Counted from the first letter of the stretch, positions 43,374 to 52,695 are shown. The stretch: 64,000 bases of DNA from Granulosicoccus sp045106195 (GCA_045106195.1 JBGCEH010000014.1:1-64000); one strand, 5' to 3'. Notes: generated by a model not told the origin, from the letters alone. Translations and numbers: made by a program.

Positions 43374-45200
43374 CTAGAGATCCAGTATCAGGCGTTCTGA
43401 TCTTGCTCTTGATACGCAGCTCATCAGACAATCTCCTCGGGCTTTTTCCGTATCGCTGAGATAGACATCCTGATGATCAGGCTCGCCTTCGATCAGCGCT
43501 ACCCGACATGTACCGCAGGCACCCTGTTCGCAGGATGATGGTACGCCCACCTTGTGTTGTTTGAGAACCTCCAGCAGGCTGACACCGGCAGGCACCTCAA
43601 GCGATAAGCCGGAACGGGCAAGTTCAACACGAAATGCACTGGAGTCATCAGTACGTTGCGTATTTTTAAAGTACTCGAAATGGACGTGGTCATCTGTCCA
43701 GCCATTGTTTTTCGCCGCTTGCCTGGCAAAGCTTAGCATGGGGGCGGGCCCGCACAGGTAGAGGTGATGATGTTCCAGGGGTGTGGATAGAAGTGAAGAC
43801 AGGAGGTCTTGTGTCTGTTGGTAGTCGTGTCCGATGTGCACGCGTATCTCGCCATCTAAGGCATCCAGTTCGCTCTGGAATACTCTGTCTGACTCGTTGG
43901 CGATAAAATGATGCAAGGTAAATGGCAGCCTGACGTTACTCAAGGTGCGTGCCATCGATAGCAACGGAGTAATGCCAATCCCGCCGGCTACAAGGTGTGT
44001 GTGTTCCGCATCTCGTCGAAGCGTAAAGTTATTTCGTGGTATTGATGTGGCGAGTAAATCACCCACTTTGATCGTTTCATGTAGCGCCCGTGAGCCACCG
44101 CTGGAGTCGGCGAGGTGTTTGACGGCAATAGCATAATGATCGGTCTGTCCGGGGCCATTGATTAACGAATATTGTCGAACCAGCGCATTGGGTAAGTGAA
44201 CATCGATATGCGCTCCGGGTTGCGGTGCCGGCATAGCCGACTGCAATTTTTCATCCGACGAAAAGCCTAGCGGTTGCAGATGTAAGGTCTTGACGTTGTG
44301 TGACAGGTTTTCGATATGACTGACACGCATTCGAAGAGTTGCGTCCCGGCCTGATGTCTGTAGCGTCGGCATGGACGCATTGGCTTCACTAACGGTTGGA
44401 ATTATGGGTATCCATGGTGTCGGTGCTGACTGATGCCGGACATTGGACTCGATCTCGTCGCGTAATCGACCAAGCCTGAAATCGTGCTGTTTCAGCAGGG
44501 CCGTTAATGCTGTTTTTTCCGTATTGCTTTCGTCAACGCCACACAGTATTCCACGGATGACTGTTCGTCCGGCATCCAGTGGCTGAAAGAAAAATGCGAT
44601 GTCAGGGACAGGCAGTGTGGTGGTTTTTTCACGCTGATAAGCCCGCAGTACCACTAGATAGGGATCTGGATTGTCCGCTCCGTAGCGCGCTGAGTTTTGT
44701 TCGTGATAATGGGCGCTTCCCGAATTGTATCGATTGACCAATGGCAGCGGAATCTGCTGCAGGGGTGCATTGATGGCAATGGCGCGCAGTGGTGTCATTG
44801 CCTTGGTATTGAGCATCTCCAGACCCGGAACGGATTCTTCAGGGGATTCGCTGCTCCAGACGAGTCCATGGTGTTCTGCAACGGGATAGGTGTTGTTGCA
44901 AATAGTGCGTGCCGGGGCGTCAGCCGGGTGAGCTGGAATGTACGTACATCCTGCTGTGCGATTGGCATAACGCCATCCGTGATATTGGCAGACCAGCTCA
45001 TGGCCGTCATTGATACCGATTGACAGTCGGACACCGCGGTGCAGGCAACGATTCTCCCAGGCGTTGACGTTGCCATCATCGGCACGCCACAGAGCCATCT
45101 CACGCCCCAGAATCTGAGCGTGGAATACATGCCGGGGAACCAGATCCGAGCTGGCTGCGATGGGGTGCCAGCGAAAACGGGCTGCTTCAAGGTCGATCAT
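43374..45200 (-). CDS. ndmD: Rieske-containing oxygenase reductase, NdmD-like
   Basis: A 608-residue fusion. The N-terminal Rieske domain has ligands Cys52-x-His54 (CLHRG) and Cys71-x2-His74 (CQYHGW). Residues about 115-275 resemble the catalytic region of Rieske oxygenases, but the D/N-x2-H-x4-H iron motif is absent. From about 290 a phthalate-dioxygenase-reductase-type module follows: flavin motif RQYS (342-345), nicotinamide-binding GGIGITP (406-412), and a plant-type [2Fe-2S] ferredoxin with Cys557, 562, 565 and 595. This extra-Rieske reductase layout is that of NdmD, which passes NADH electrons to the N-demethylases. It lies between the NdmC-like and NdmE-like genes. A vanillate-demethylase-type reductase is the alternative, but those lack the Rieske domain. 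Confidence 0.82.
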   Translation of the reverse strand: MIDLEAARFRWHPIAASSDLVPRHVFHAQILGREMALWRADDGNVNAWENRCLHRGVRLSIGINDGHELVCQYHGWRYANRTAGCTYIPAHPADAPARTICNNTYPVAEHHGLVWSSESPEESVPGLEMLNTKAMTPLRAIAINAPLQQIPLPLVNRYNSGSAHYHEQNSARYGADNPDPYLVVLRAYQREKTTTLPVPDIAFFFQPLDAGRTVIRGILCGVDESNTEKTALTALLKQHDFRLGRLRDEIESNVRHQSAPTPWIPIIPTVSEANASMPTLQTSGRDATLRMRVSHIENLSHNVKTLHLQPLGFSSDEKLQSAMPAPQPGAHIDVHLPNALVRQYSLINGPGQTDHYAIAVKHLADSSGGSRALHETIKVGDLLATSIPRNNFTLRRDAEHTHLVAGGIGITPLLSMARTLSNVRLPFTLHHFIANESDRVFQSELDALDGEIRVHIGHDYQQTQDLLSSLLSTPLEHHHLYLCGPAPMLSFARQAAKNNGWTDDHVHFEYFKNTQRTDDSSAFRVELARSGLSLEVPAGVSLLEVLKQHKVGVPSSCEQGACGTCRVALIEGEPDHQDVYLSDTEKARGDCLMSCVSRARSERLILDL

Positions 45201-45319
45201 GCGGCACTGTTTCGGAGCATCGGTGCAGGTGGGTATTTGTTGACAGGGACAGATAGCGCGACTAACTCAAGGAGAACAGATTTATCATGTCGAATCAACG
45301 GAAATCTGCCTTCTTGTCT

Positions 45320-46174
45320 TCAGGCTGCTGCGGGGATCACACCATATTGCAATCCTTTGGCGCGTAGCCAGCGACGGTAGACGATAGCGGACTTGTCGGC
45401 GCGGATGGGGGTCTCGGCACGGGGGTCCAGCGGCAGGCGTTTAGGATACTGATTTTCCAGAATAGGTTTGTCCTGGGCGAAGATGGTCTGTTGAAACATG
45501 CGGATGTCCAGATCCGTGCTCTGTGTATCAATGACGCTGACCAGCGCATGCGCTCTGATGTTCTCTTCATCGAGAGGTTGCAGAAACAGGGCAATGACAT
45601 CAAGGCGTGATTCATCAGTCGGACATGATTTATACAACACTGAACAATACGGGTGAGGGACGCGGTAGATATATTCGGACATGGCTCCTTCCGAAGATCC
45701 AGCTGCCGCTTGCGGCTGGTAGAACTGGCATTGAGTGGCAAGAATCTCGTCGCGATCGGCATCTACTCTGACCTGGTATTCACGTACCTCGGTATGTGGC
45801 TCGGCACCCAGTATGCCGGTGTGGACAAACGGAAAATGCCCCATGTCCAGAAAGTTCTCAACAGCTCGGGGGGCGGAAACGCGAACACCCACAGTGGCGG
45901 CACACACATTGCGCCGATCGGGTTCGGCATATTCAGGCAGATCGAACAAGTCTGATGCAGGCGTGCCGAGGCAGGTCCATACGTATCCGTAGGCCAGGGT
46001 GACAGGACGGTGGGTACCGTCGTGGCTAACGCTGACCTGATCGTGTGCGCTCTTTCGATATTGAATGCTCTCTCCCAGCAGGCGCGTCTGCAGATCTGCG
46101 TCGGGTGGTATGTCTTCGATGGCAGCAATGGGGTGCCACAGTGCAAGCGCTACTGAGTCGATGGGTGTTTTCAT
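45320..46174 (-). CDS. ndmC: Rieske-less oxygenase catalytic subunit, NdmC-like (N7-demethylase)
   Basis: A 284-residue protein homologous to Rieske non-heme iron oxygenases but without the Rieske cluster. The N-terminus starts like one (ALWHPIAAIEDIPPDADLQ), then the CxH...CxxH section is missing and the sequence resumes at AYGYVWTCLG. The mononuclear iron site is intact: NFLDMGHFPFVH with His113 and His118, and Asp235 in FAQDKPILE as the third ligand; Asp110 would be the bridge to a partner's Rieske centre. NdmC of P. putida CBB5 has exactly this loss and borrows the Rieske cluster of NdmD. Predicted reaction: 7-methylxanthine plus O2 and NADH to xanthine and formaldehyde. It is the first gene of the operon. 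Confidence 0.78.
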   Translation of the reverse strand: MKTPIDSVALALWHPIAAIEDIPPDADLQTRLLGESIQYRKSAHDQVSVSHDGTHRPVTLAYGYVWTCLGTPASDLFDLPEYAEPDRRNVCAATVGVRVSAPRAVENFLDMGHFPFVHTGILGAEPHTEVREYQVRVDADRDEILATQCQFYQPQAAAGSSEGAMSEYIYRVPHPYCSVLYKSCPTDESRLDVIALFLQPLDEENIRAHALVSVIDTQSTDLDIRMFQQTIFAQDKPILENQYPKRLPLDPRAETPIRADKSAIVYRRWLRAKGLQYGVIPAAA

Positions 46175-46219
46175 GGATGAGGTGTCATGCGTTGAGGTTC
46201 ACGGGGCTGCGCCGGATTG

Positions 46220-46248
46220 ACTTTGCCAAGCCGCCGACGAACTGTCAA
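46220..46248 (-). promoter_or_regulatory. Candidate sigma-70 promoter for the purine operon
   Basis: On the minus strand a perfect -35 TTGACA (46248-46243) is followed, after 17 bp, by CAAAGT (46225-46220), a weak -10 with 3 of 6 matches. Initiation would fall about 40 nt before the NdmC-like start. No other clear regulator site is seen in the 174-bp divergent gap. Confidence 0.3.
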
Positions 46249-46348
46249 TTCGAGTTTGATGACAGAGCTCGGTCATTGATTGCGAAAGTCTGCTGCTGCG
46301 TTCGCGTGTACCATTCTTCCCTTGTGGGAAATAAAGGCAGGGTTGAGA

Positions 46349-49066
46349 GTGAGCGATTGGAGCAAGGAGTTGTGCGAAGGTGCTGTACTGCTGACTGTCA
46401 ATCAACGGCTGTCACGGCATCACATGCTGCAGTATCAGCGATGGCAGTTGCAGGCAGGTCAGGCGTGGTGGGAGACGCCGTCGATTCTACCGTTCAGAAG
46501 CTGGATGAGTGAGTTGCACAGGCAGGCGTTGAACATGGGCCTGAGCGAGGTGACGCTGATGCCGGCACTACTGGTGCAACAGGCCTGGCGCAGAATTATC
46601 GATGACGACAGCTCGGTGTACCTGCTCGATCCTGCCGGTGCTGCCCGGTCAGCGTTACAATCCTGGGAGCTTTCCTGCGTCTGGAAGTGCTACAACCGCG
46701 AAGATCAGTATCTGTCCGCCGATCAATTTGCCTGGCAGCGCTGGATGACGCACTACCGCAGCTGGCTGGATGAGCGATCAGCGATCGATGAATCGTTGTT
46801 GCCGGATGAGCTGGTGCAAGTTCTCGAAAGAGCATCGCGTGCGCAACTGGATGCGTTGTTGCCGCCTGCTTTGATACTGGATGGCTTTATACAGTTGCCG
46901 ACACAGCTCGACGAGCTTGTTCGGTGTGTGCAGGGATATGGAACCGAGGTGGATATCCATACAGCAAGACCCCGTGCGGTGGTGCAGGATGTCAGCTACA
47001 GCGATGACGATACTGAATTACTGTGCATTGCCACCCAGATGCGTACGGAGCTCGAGCATACACCGCATCAATTACTGGGACTTGTTGTGCCTGATCTGCA
47101 GCAGCGACGTGATGCGGTGGTACGTGCCTTTGAACGCGTTTTCTATCCGACGATGTCGCCGCTTGAGATTCGTGACCAATTGCCTGCCTACGAGATATCA
47201 CTCGGGCAATCCCTGAGTGATCAGCCTGTAATTGACGCAGCGCTTTCACTGCTGAAATTAAGCGCAGGTTCTGTCAGTGGCAATGAGTTGAGTACAGTGG
47301 TGTTAACCCCCTATTGTAAGGCAGCTGGAACGGAAGTTCGCAAACGTGAACAGTTTGACCGTCGATTGCGAGACCGGCGAATACGTTCACTCAATGCGTC
47401 TCAATTTTCTTTTGAGTTGTATAAGGACAGTCGCCTTAAACCTGCGCTCAATACGCTGATCAAGCGGCGGAGCCTTAAGCCTGCAAACCTGGCCGAGTGG
47501 GCGGCCCGGTTCAATAGCTGGCTGGACATACTGGGTTGGCCCGGTAAATCGATTGACAGTGCCGAGTATCAGGCAGTGTCAGCCTGGCTTGAATGCCTGG
47601 ACGATATGCAGCTACTTGACGATGGTACAAGTGTTCGCGTTGAAACGGCGTTTGCGCAGCTAAAGTCACTCGCCTCAGAACGCATCTTCCAGATTGAAAC
47701 ACCGGCAGCACCGATACAAGTCATGGGTCGACTGGAGAGTCACGGTCTGCGGTTTGATTGTCTTTGGGTGGCAGGTCTGGATGCAGAACAGTGGCCGCCT
47801 TCGGGATCACCCAGTGCGTTTCTTGTTATCGATGAACAAAAGGCATGTAAAATTCCTGACAGTTCGGCCGCCTTGAGACTGGCGCTTGCCGAGCAGGAGT
47901 TCAGATTGTGGGCATCGCAGGCACCGCTGATGCTGGCAAGCAGCGTCAAGCTTCGTGAGGGGAAAGAGCTGTCACGGGCTGCGTTGCCGCATATCCAGGC
48001 GAGTGAGGAAAACATGTCGCTTGCGCAACCCGTGCTTGCCAGACTTGCACAGACGATTGATCCGGTCAATCCTTTGCAGACGCTGGCACAAACACTGACC
48101 ATTGAAGCCATCGGTGATTTTTACGGACCTGAAATTGCCGCTGGCACCAAGGTAGGAGGGGGGGCGCGTCTGTTCGAAAATCAGGCCTTGTGCCCCTTTC
48201 GTGCCTTTGCCCTGCACCGACTTAAAATCAGGCCGTTGGAAGAGGTGGGTCTTGGGCTTGACCCTCGGCAGCACGGCACCTTGCTGCATGCAGCGCTTGA
48301 GTTGTTCTGGAAAAAAGTCCAGACGCATGACGCTTTACTCGCGCTTGGTGATGAGGGTCTCAAGGATACGCTGACTGACGTGGTCAGTACCTGCATGAGT
48401 GATCACGCTGTGCCTGAAGAGCTGCGTGCGCTTGAGCTCACCAGACTCACCCATTTGTTGCATGAGTGGTTAGTCCAGTGCGAAATGCCGCGTGAGCCTT
48501 TCAAGGTCATTGAGCTGGAAAAAAAGCAGCGTATAGAACACGGTGGCATTGCCATGGATGTCATCATCGACCGAATAGACAGGGTTGATGGCGCACTGGT
48601 GGTGGTTGACTACAAAACCGGTGTGCATAATCGGGTAAGCACCTGGGCCGACCAGAGAATTTCCAACCCACAGTTACCGCTTTATGTGCTGACTGATGAA
48701 GAAATCGAGGCTGCAAGCTTTGCGCAGGTTGCCAGCAACCAGTGTCGTTTCATTGGTGTGGCCAGTAACGAACAAACGCTACCGAAAGTGTCAACGAAAG
48801 TGCGTGGTGCGAATCATGAAAACACAACGGATGATCCGCTGGACCAATGGGAGGACTGGCGTGCACACTGGCAATCGTCACTGGATGCCATTGCACAGGA
48901 GCTTCGCGCAGGCTTAGCGACCGTGACACCTATGAAAACCGCCTGCACGCATTGCGAGCTCAAGTCGCTGTGCCGAGTGAACGGCGAATTGTCGGTTGAT
49001 ACAGAACCCGATAGCGCACAAGGCACTGGCAATAGTGTTGATAGCAACGTGCAGAGTGTATTATGA
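46349..49066 (+). CDS. AddB-like PD-(D/E)XK nuclease/inactivated helicase (DNA repair)
   Basis: A 905-residue protein of the AddB/RexB-related group (often named probable DNA repair protein), partner of the next gene in processing double-strand DNA ends. The C-terminal nuclease core contains VVVDYKTGV. The iron-sulfur Cys set of AddB-type nucleases is present: CPFRAFALHRL near residue 615 and CTHCELKSLC near the end. GTG 46349 is chosen because the sequence there (SDWSKELCEGAVLLTVNQRLS) starts the conserved region and ggcaggg lies just upstream; the frame is open to 46280. It overlaps the helicase gene by 4 nt (ATGA). Confidence 0.85.
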   Translation: MSDWSKELCEGAVLLTVNQRLSRHHMLQYQRWQLQAGQAWWETPSILPFRSWMSELHRQALNMGLSEVTLMPALLVQQAWRRIIDDDSSVYLLDPAGAARSALQSWELSCVWKCYNREDQYLSADQFAWQRWMTHYRSWLDERSAIDESLLPDELVQVLERASRAQLDALLPPALILDGFIQLPTQLDELVRCVQGYGTEVDIHTARPRAVVQDVSYSDDDTELLCIATQMRTELEHTPHQLLGLVVPDLQQRRDAVVRAFERVFYPTMSPLEIRDQLPAYEISLGQSLSDQPVIDAALSLLKLSAGSVSGNELSTVVLTPYCKAAGTEVRKREQFDRRLRDRRIRSLNASQFSFELYKDSRLKPALNTLIKRRSLKPANLAEWAARFNSWLDILGWPGKSIDSAEYQAVSAWLECLDDMQLLDDGTSVRVETAFAQLKSLASERIFQIETPAAPIQVMGRLESHGLRFDCLWVAGLDAEQWPPSGSPSAFLVIDEQKACKIPDSSAALRLALAEQEFRLWASQAPLMLASSVKLREGKELSRAALPHIQASEENMSLAQPVLARLAQTIDPVNPLQTLAQTLTIEAIGDFYGPEIAAGTKVGGGARLFENQALCPFRAFALHRLKIRPLEEVGLGLDPRQHGTLLHAALELFWKKVQTHDALLALGDEGLKDTLTDVVSTCMSDHAVPEELRALELTRLTHLLHEWLVQCEMPREPFKVIELEKKQRIEHGGIAMDVIIDRIDRVDGALVVVDYKTGVHNRVSTWADQRISNPQLPLYVLTDEEIEAASFAQVASNQCRFIGVASNEQTLPKVSTKVRGANHENTTDDPLDQWEDWRAHWQSSLDAIAQELRAGLATVTPMKTACTHCELKSLCRVNGELSVDTEPDSAQGTGNSVDSNVQSVL

Positions 49067-52000
49067 GTCAGCCTGTCGACCACGAAGTTCGAAAACTTGC
49101 ACTTGACCCTCACCAGTCGTTTATCGTCCAGGCACCCGCAGGATCAGGCAAGACCGAGCTGCTGACTCGCCGGGTTCTCACCTTGCTGTGCGAGGTGGAT
49201 GAACCGGAAGAAATCCTGGCCATCACGTTTACTCGAAAAGCTGCAAGCGAGATGCGCCAGCGTGTGGTTGAGACGTTGCAACAGGCTATGAGTGATTCCG
49301 GGTCAACTGATCCCTACGTGCTGGAAGGGCAGGTGTTGGCGCGCAAGGTTCTGGCCCGCGATGAGCAGCTGGATTGGCAGTTGTTACGAAATCCCCAACG
49401 GTTAAATCTTCGCACTATTGACTCGCTGGCTACCCAACTTGCCCATCGGCTGCCAGTAACCTCGACGCTGGGCGCCCCGACCGGACTCGTGGAGAGCGCG
49501 GATGCCTTGTATCAGGAGGCTGCACGCAGGTTTATCGAAACCCATCTTGATTCGCTCGATCTTGTTCTTTTGCATCTGGGTAACAAGCTGGACAGGGCGC
49601 AACAACTGTTGGCAGGATTATTGGCCAAACGCGATCAATGGAAGCGCCATGTTTATAACGCCGGTGATGATCATGATGCGTTACGCGTTGTGCTGGAAGG
49701 CATGTTGGCAGAGCTTGTGGAGTCACGTCTGGATAATCTTTGTGCTCTCGTACCCGAAGGGTTTGGCGAAAAGCTTGTTCCGTGCCTGTTGAGAGCTGCA
49801 GAGTATGCCTTGACTCAGGCCGAAGGTGATATGGATGAGCTTTGCTGGGAAATGCAACTATGGCACTCTATGTCAGCATTGCCGGGTAGCGATATCGGTG
49901 AGCTGAATAACTGGGCCAGCATCTGTTTTGCCGTGTTGACCACGTCAAATAATCAGCCACGAAAGCGTCTGACGAACAAGGAAGGTTTTCCGCGCAAAGT
50001 GGATGCGAAAAAACTGGGTGTGAGTGCCGCTGATCTGGACTTGCACAAGCAATCCATGGTCGATGCCATTGGGTGCGTGGCGGAGTCCAGTGAATTCCTT
50101 GATGCTCTGGTAGAGGTTCGCAAACTACCGCTGCCAGTGTACAAGGATGAACAATGGGCACTGTTGTCCCAATTGCTAACAGTATTACCCCAGCTTTTAC
50201 TGGAGCTGCAGCTCGTATTTGCCGAGCAGGCGGTTGTTGATTTTGGTGAGATATCAGCGCGTGCCGCGCTGGCACTGGGAACCGAGGATGCGCCCACCGA
50301 TCTAGCGTTGTCCATGGATCTGTCGCTTAAGCATTTACTGGTGGATGAATTTCAGGATACCTCGCAAACGCAGTTTCAATTGTTCGAACAACTTGTACGG
50401 CCGTGGGGGGCAGGGGATGCGCGTACGTTTTTTGCCGTGGGTGATCCAATGCAATCGATATACCGATTCCGCGAGGGTGATGTCGCGTTGTTCGGGCGAG
50501 TGCAGGAGCAGGGCATTGGTCCGGTTCAGGTAAAGCCACTCACCCTATCGGTAAATTTTCGGGCAGCACCTGCAGTCACGCACTGGGTTAACGAGACCTT
50601 CAGTGCCATCTTCCCACAACGTGCAGATTCTGATACGGGTGCGGTACCGTATTCCTCATCGGTGGCACATCAGACTTATGAAGGCCGGGTTGCCGTTCAC
50701 CCATTAATAGATTGTGACAAGGTGGACGAAGCGAAATGCGTTGCCCAACTGTGTGCACAATCGATCGACGGTGATGCTGAGCACAAGGTGGCCATTCTTG
50801 TGCGTTCGCGCGCGCAGGCAGTGGAGATATTTTCAGCGTTGCGCGAGTACAAGCTGGCCTACGAATCCATTGACATGGATCTGGTTGGTGACAGGCCTGT
50901 GGTACGAGATCTGATTGCGCTCACCCTGGCCTTACGCTATCCGCATGATAGATTGCACTGGTTAGCTTTATTGCGAGCACCGTTTGTTGGACTATCACTT
51001 AATGATCTGCACGATCTGATGAACGAGGCTGAAAGCCAGGCTGCGGTTATCGAACGCTTGCAGGATGAGGCTGTGGTCAGTCGCCTGAGTGAGGATGCTC
51101 AACAACGTATAAAGCGCCTGCTGATGGTTATTGAGCCTGCGATGAGCCGTGGCATGCGCGGGCGTTTGATGCCCTGGGTGGAGTCGGTATGGTTGCAGCT
51201 GGGTGGCCCGGTGGTGTGCGACTCACAGATGGACCAGGATGCTGCTAATCGTGCCATTGCATTGTTATATCAACTGGAAGCTCGTGGTGATCTGTGGCAA
51301 AAGAGTACGATAGAGGCTGCGATGGCTGGACTGTATGCTGCAGCTGCAGATACACACTGTCAGATTCAGGTCATGACCTTGCACAAGTCCAAAGGGCTAG
51401 AATTCGACACGGTGATATTGCCGGCACTCGACCGGCAACCGCGTACTGATAGTACGCAACTGTTGAACTGGTTTGAGAGCACGCTGCACGGGGCGCCTCA
51501 ACTTCTGCTCGCACCGTTCGAACAGACTGGTGTGCACATCAATCAACGTGATCGTATAAACAAGCTGGTGCAACGCGCTGGCGAGAGGTGCGATGCACAA
51601 GAAAAACTGCGGCTTCTGTATGTGGCGTGCACGCGCGCCAAACGCTATTTGCATCTGGTGGCACGGGCATCGCACAATGTTAAAGGTGAGCTGGGTAATC
51701 CTTCGGCGGCATCTTTACTCGCACCGTTGTGGCCGATAGTGGAAAATGAGTTTCTGCTTACACGCACTGATGAAAATGACAACAAGATCGAGCCTTGTAA
51801 TGGAGTGACACAAGGTCAGTTGAGTCTGGACATGGGTGTTGATGAAGATGACGAGGCTGCGGCTCAGGATGAGAAGAGCACTCACCTTGAGTTCCCACCA
51901 TTTCAACGGCTACCGCTGGATGCGCAGCTACCGGCATTCCAGCCCTTTCATTGGCAATTAAAACCTGCACTGAGAAAAGGCGATGACACTTCCGGGCTTG

Positions 52001-52584
52001 AGTTTTCATGGGCCGGTAGAGATGCGCGTGATATTGGTACCGTGGTTCATGATCAGTTGCAGATCATCGCAGAGTTACCGTCATTTGACGCCATCCCTGA
52101 TAAGCAGACTCATCAGGCTATTATCCGACGTCAATTAAAAAACCTGGGACTCAATGTGTCGCGACTGGATGCAGCTGCTGGCAAAGTCATGAAGGCTCTG
52201 AGCAATACCCTTGACGACGAGCGCGGTTGCTGGATTCTGAAGCAGCACGACCAGGCTCGTTCGGAGTGGGCATTGAGTGTACCGGCGGCATCAAGCCTTG
52301 TTGGTGGTGAGGCAGGTGCCGCTGGATTGACCCCTGTGCAGAAAGTGGTCATTGATCGAACCTTTGTCGACGGTGACGGGGTGCGATGGATCATCGACTA
52401 CAAAACCGGTGACCACGAGGGCAGCGATAAAGAGGCGTTTCTGGACCAGGAGCAGTTGCGTTATACAGATCAGCTCAATCGCTATGCTGATATCATACGG
52501 CATCTGGATGACAGACCCGTGAAGTTGGGTTTGTATTTTCCCATGCTCAAAGGCTGGCGTGAATGGGAAGCCATGGACAGCTGA
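49063..52584 (+). CDS. AddA-like UvrD-family helicase/nuclease
   Basis: A 1,173-residue superfamily-1 helicase fused to a RecB-type nuclease, the motor subunit of an AddAB-like end-resection complex. Motifs are QAPAGSGKTELL (Walker A, 24-31), ITFTRKAASEMRQR (Ia), LLVDEFQDTSQTQ (II), VGDPMQSIYRFREGD (III), LSVNFRA (IV), MTLHKSKGLEFD (V) and LYVACTRAKR (VI). The C-terminal nuclease motif WIIDYKTGDHEG is followed by QLNRYA. It is translationally coupled to the AddB-like gene. RecB is a less likely label because no RecC or RecD genes are present here and the partner is AddB-like. Confidence 0.92.
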   Translation: MSQPVDHEVRKLALDPHQSFIVQAPAGSGKTELLTRRVLTLLCEVDEPEEILAITFTRKAASEMRQRVVETLQQAMSDSGSTDPYVLEGQVLARKVLARDEQLDWQLLRNPQRLNLRTIDSLATQLAHRLPVTSTLGAPTGLVESADALYQEAARRFIETHLDSLDLVLLHLGNKLDRAQQLLAGLLAKRDQWKRHVYNAGDDHDALRVVLEGMLAELVESRLDNLCALVPEGFGEKLVPCLLRAAEYALTQAEGDMDELCWEMQLWHSMSALPGSDIGELNNWASICFAVLTTSNNQPRKRLTNKEGFPRKVDAKKLGVSAADLDLHKQSMVDAIGCVAESSEFLDALVEVRKLPLPVYKDEQWALLSQLLTVLPQLLLELQLVFAEQAVVDFGEISARAALALGTEDAPTDLALSMDLSLKHLLVDEFQDTSQTQFQLFEQLVRPWGAGDARTFFAVGDPMQSIYRFREGDVALFGRVQEQGIGPVQVKPLTLSVNFRAAPAVTHWVNETFSAIFPQRADSDTGAVPYSSSVAHQTYEGRVAVHPLIDCDKVDEAKCVAQLCAQSIDGDAEHKVAILVRSRAQAVEIFSALREYKLAYESIDMDLVGDRPVVRDLIALTLALRYPHDRLHWLALLRAPFVGLSLNDLHDLMNEAESQAAVIERLQDEAVVSRLSEDAQQRIKRLLMVIEPAMSRGMRGRLMPWVESVWLQLGGPVVCDSQMDQDAANRAIALLYQLEARGDLWQKSTIEAAMAGLYAAAADTHCQIQVMTLHKSKGLEFDTVILPALDRQPRTDSTQLLNWFESTLHGAPQLLLAPFEQTGVHINQRDRINKLVQRAGERCDAQEKLRLLYVACTRAKRYLHLVARASHNVKGELGNPSAASLLAPLWPIVENEFLLTRTDENDNKIEPCNGVTQGQLSLDMGVDEDDEAAAQDEKSTHLEFPPFQRLPLDAQLPAFQPFHWQLKPALRKGDDTSGLEFSWAGRDARDIGTVVHDQLQIIAELPSFDAIPDKQTHQAIIRRQLKNLGLNVSRLDAAAGKVMKALSNTLDDERGCWILKQHDQARSEWALSVPAASSLVGGEAGAAGLTPVQKVVIDRTFVDGDGVRWIIDYKTGDHEGSDKEAFLDQEQLRYTDQLNRYADIIRHLDDRPVKLGLYFPMLKGWREWEAMDS

Positions 52585-52627
52585 GTTAAGCTGAATGGTT
52601 GTTTGTTTCACGATAAGAACATTTCCT

Positions 52628-52695
52628 GCCATTCCCGGGTAGGCGGGAATCCATGCGTATCGATGGGTGGATCGCCGTCTTCGCGCGGATGATGC
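52628..52695. repeat. Imperfect palindromic repeat, copy 3 (about 68 bp)
   Basis: It begins gccattcccgggtaggcggg and ends cgcgcggatgatgc, with inner complementary parts atccatgcg and gatgggtggat. Same length and plan as those at 5406 and 6429. The rest of the 218-bp gap before the methyltransferase has no visible gene. Confidence 0.55.

Noticed and set aside
43374..45200. Vanillate O-demethylase reductase or generic phthalate-type reductase as the function
   Set aside because: Those reductases lack an N-terminal Rieske domain; the extra domain plus a Rieske-less partner and a GST-like neighbour fit NdmD better.
45287..45367. Plus-strand 26-codon frame with AAGGAG upstream, antisense to the NdmC-like gene end
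   Set aside because: Spacing to the ATG is 12 nt, the peptide resembles nothing, and it lies mostly on top of the NdmC-like coding end; chance is the simplest explanation.
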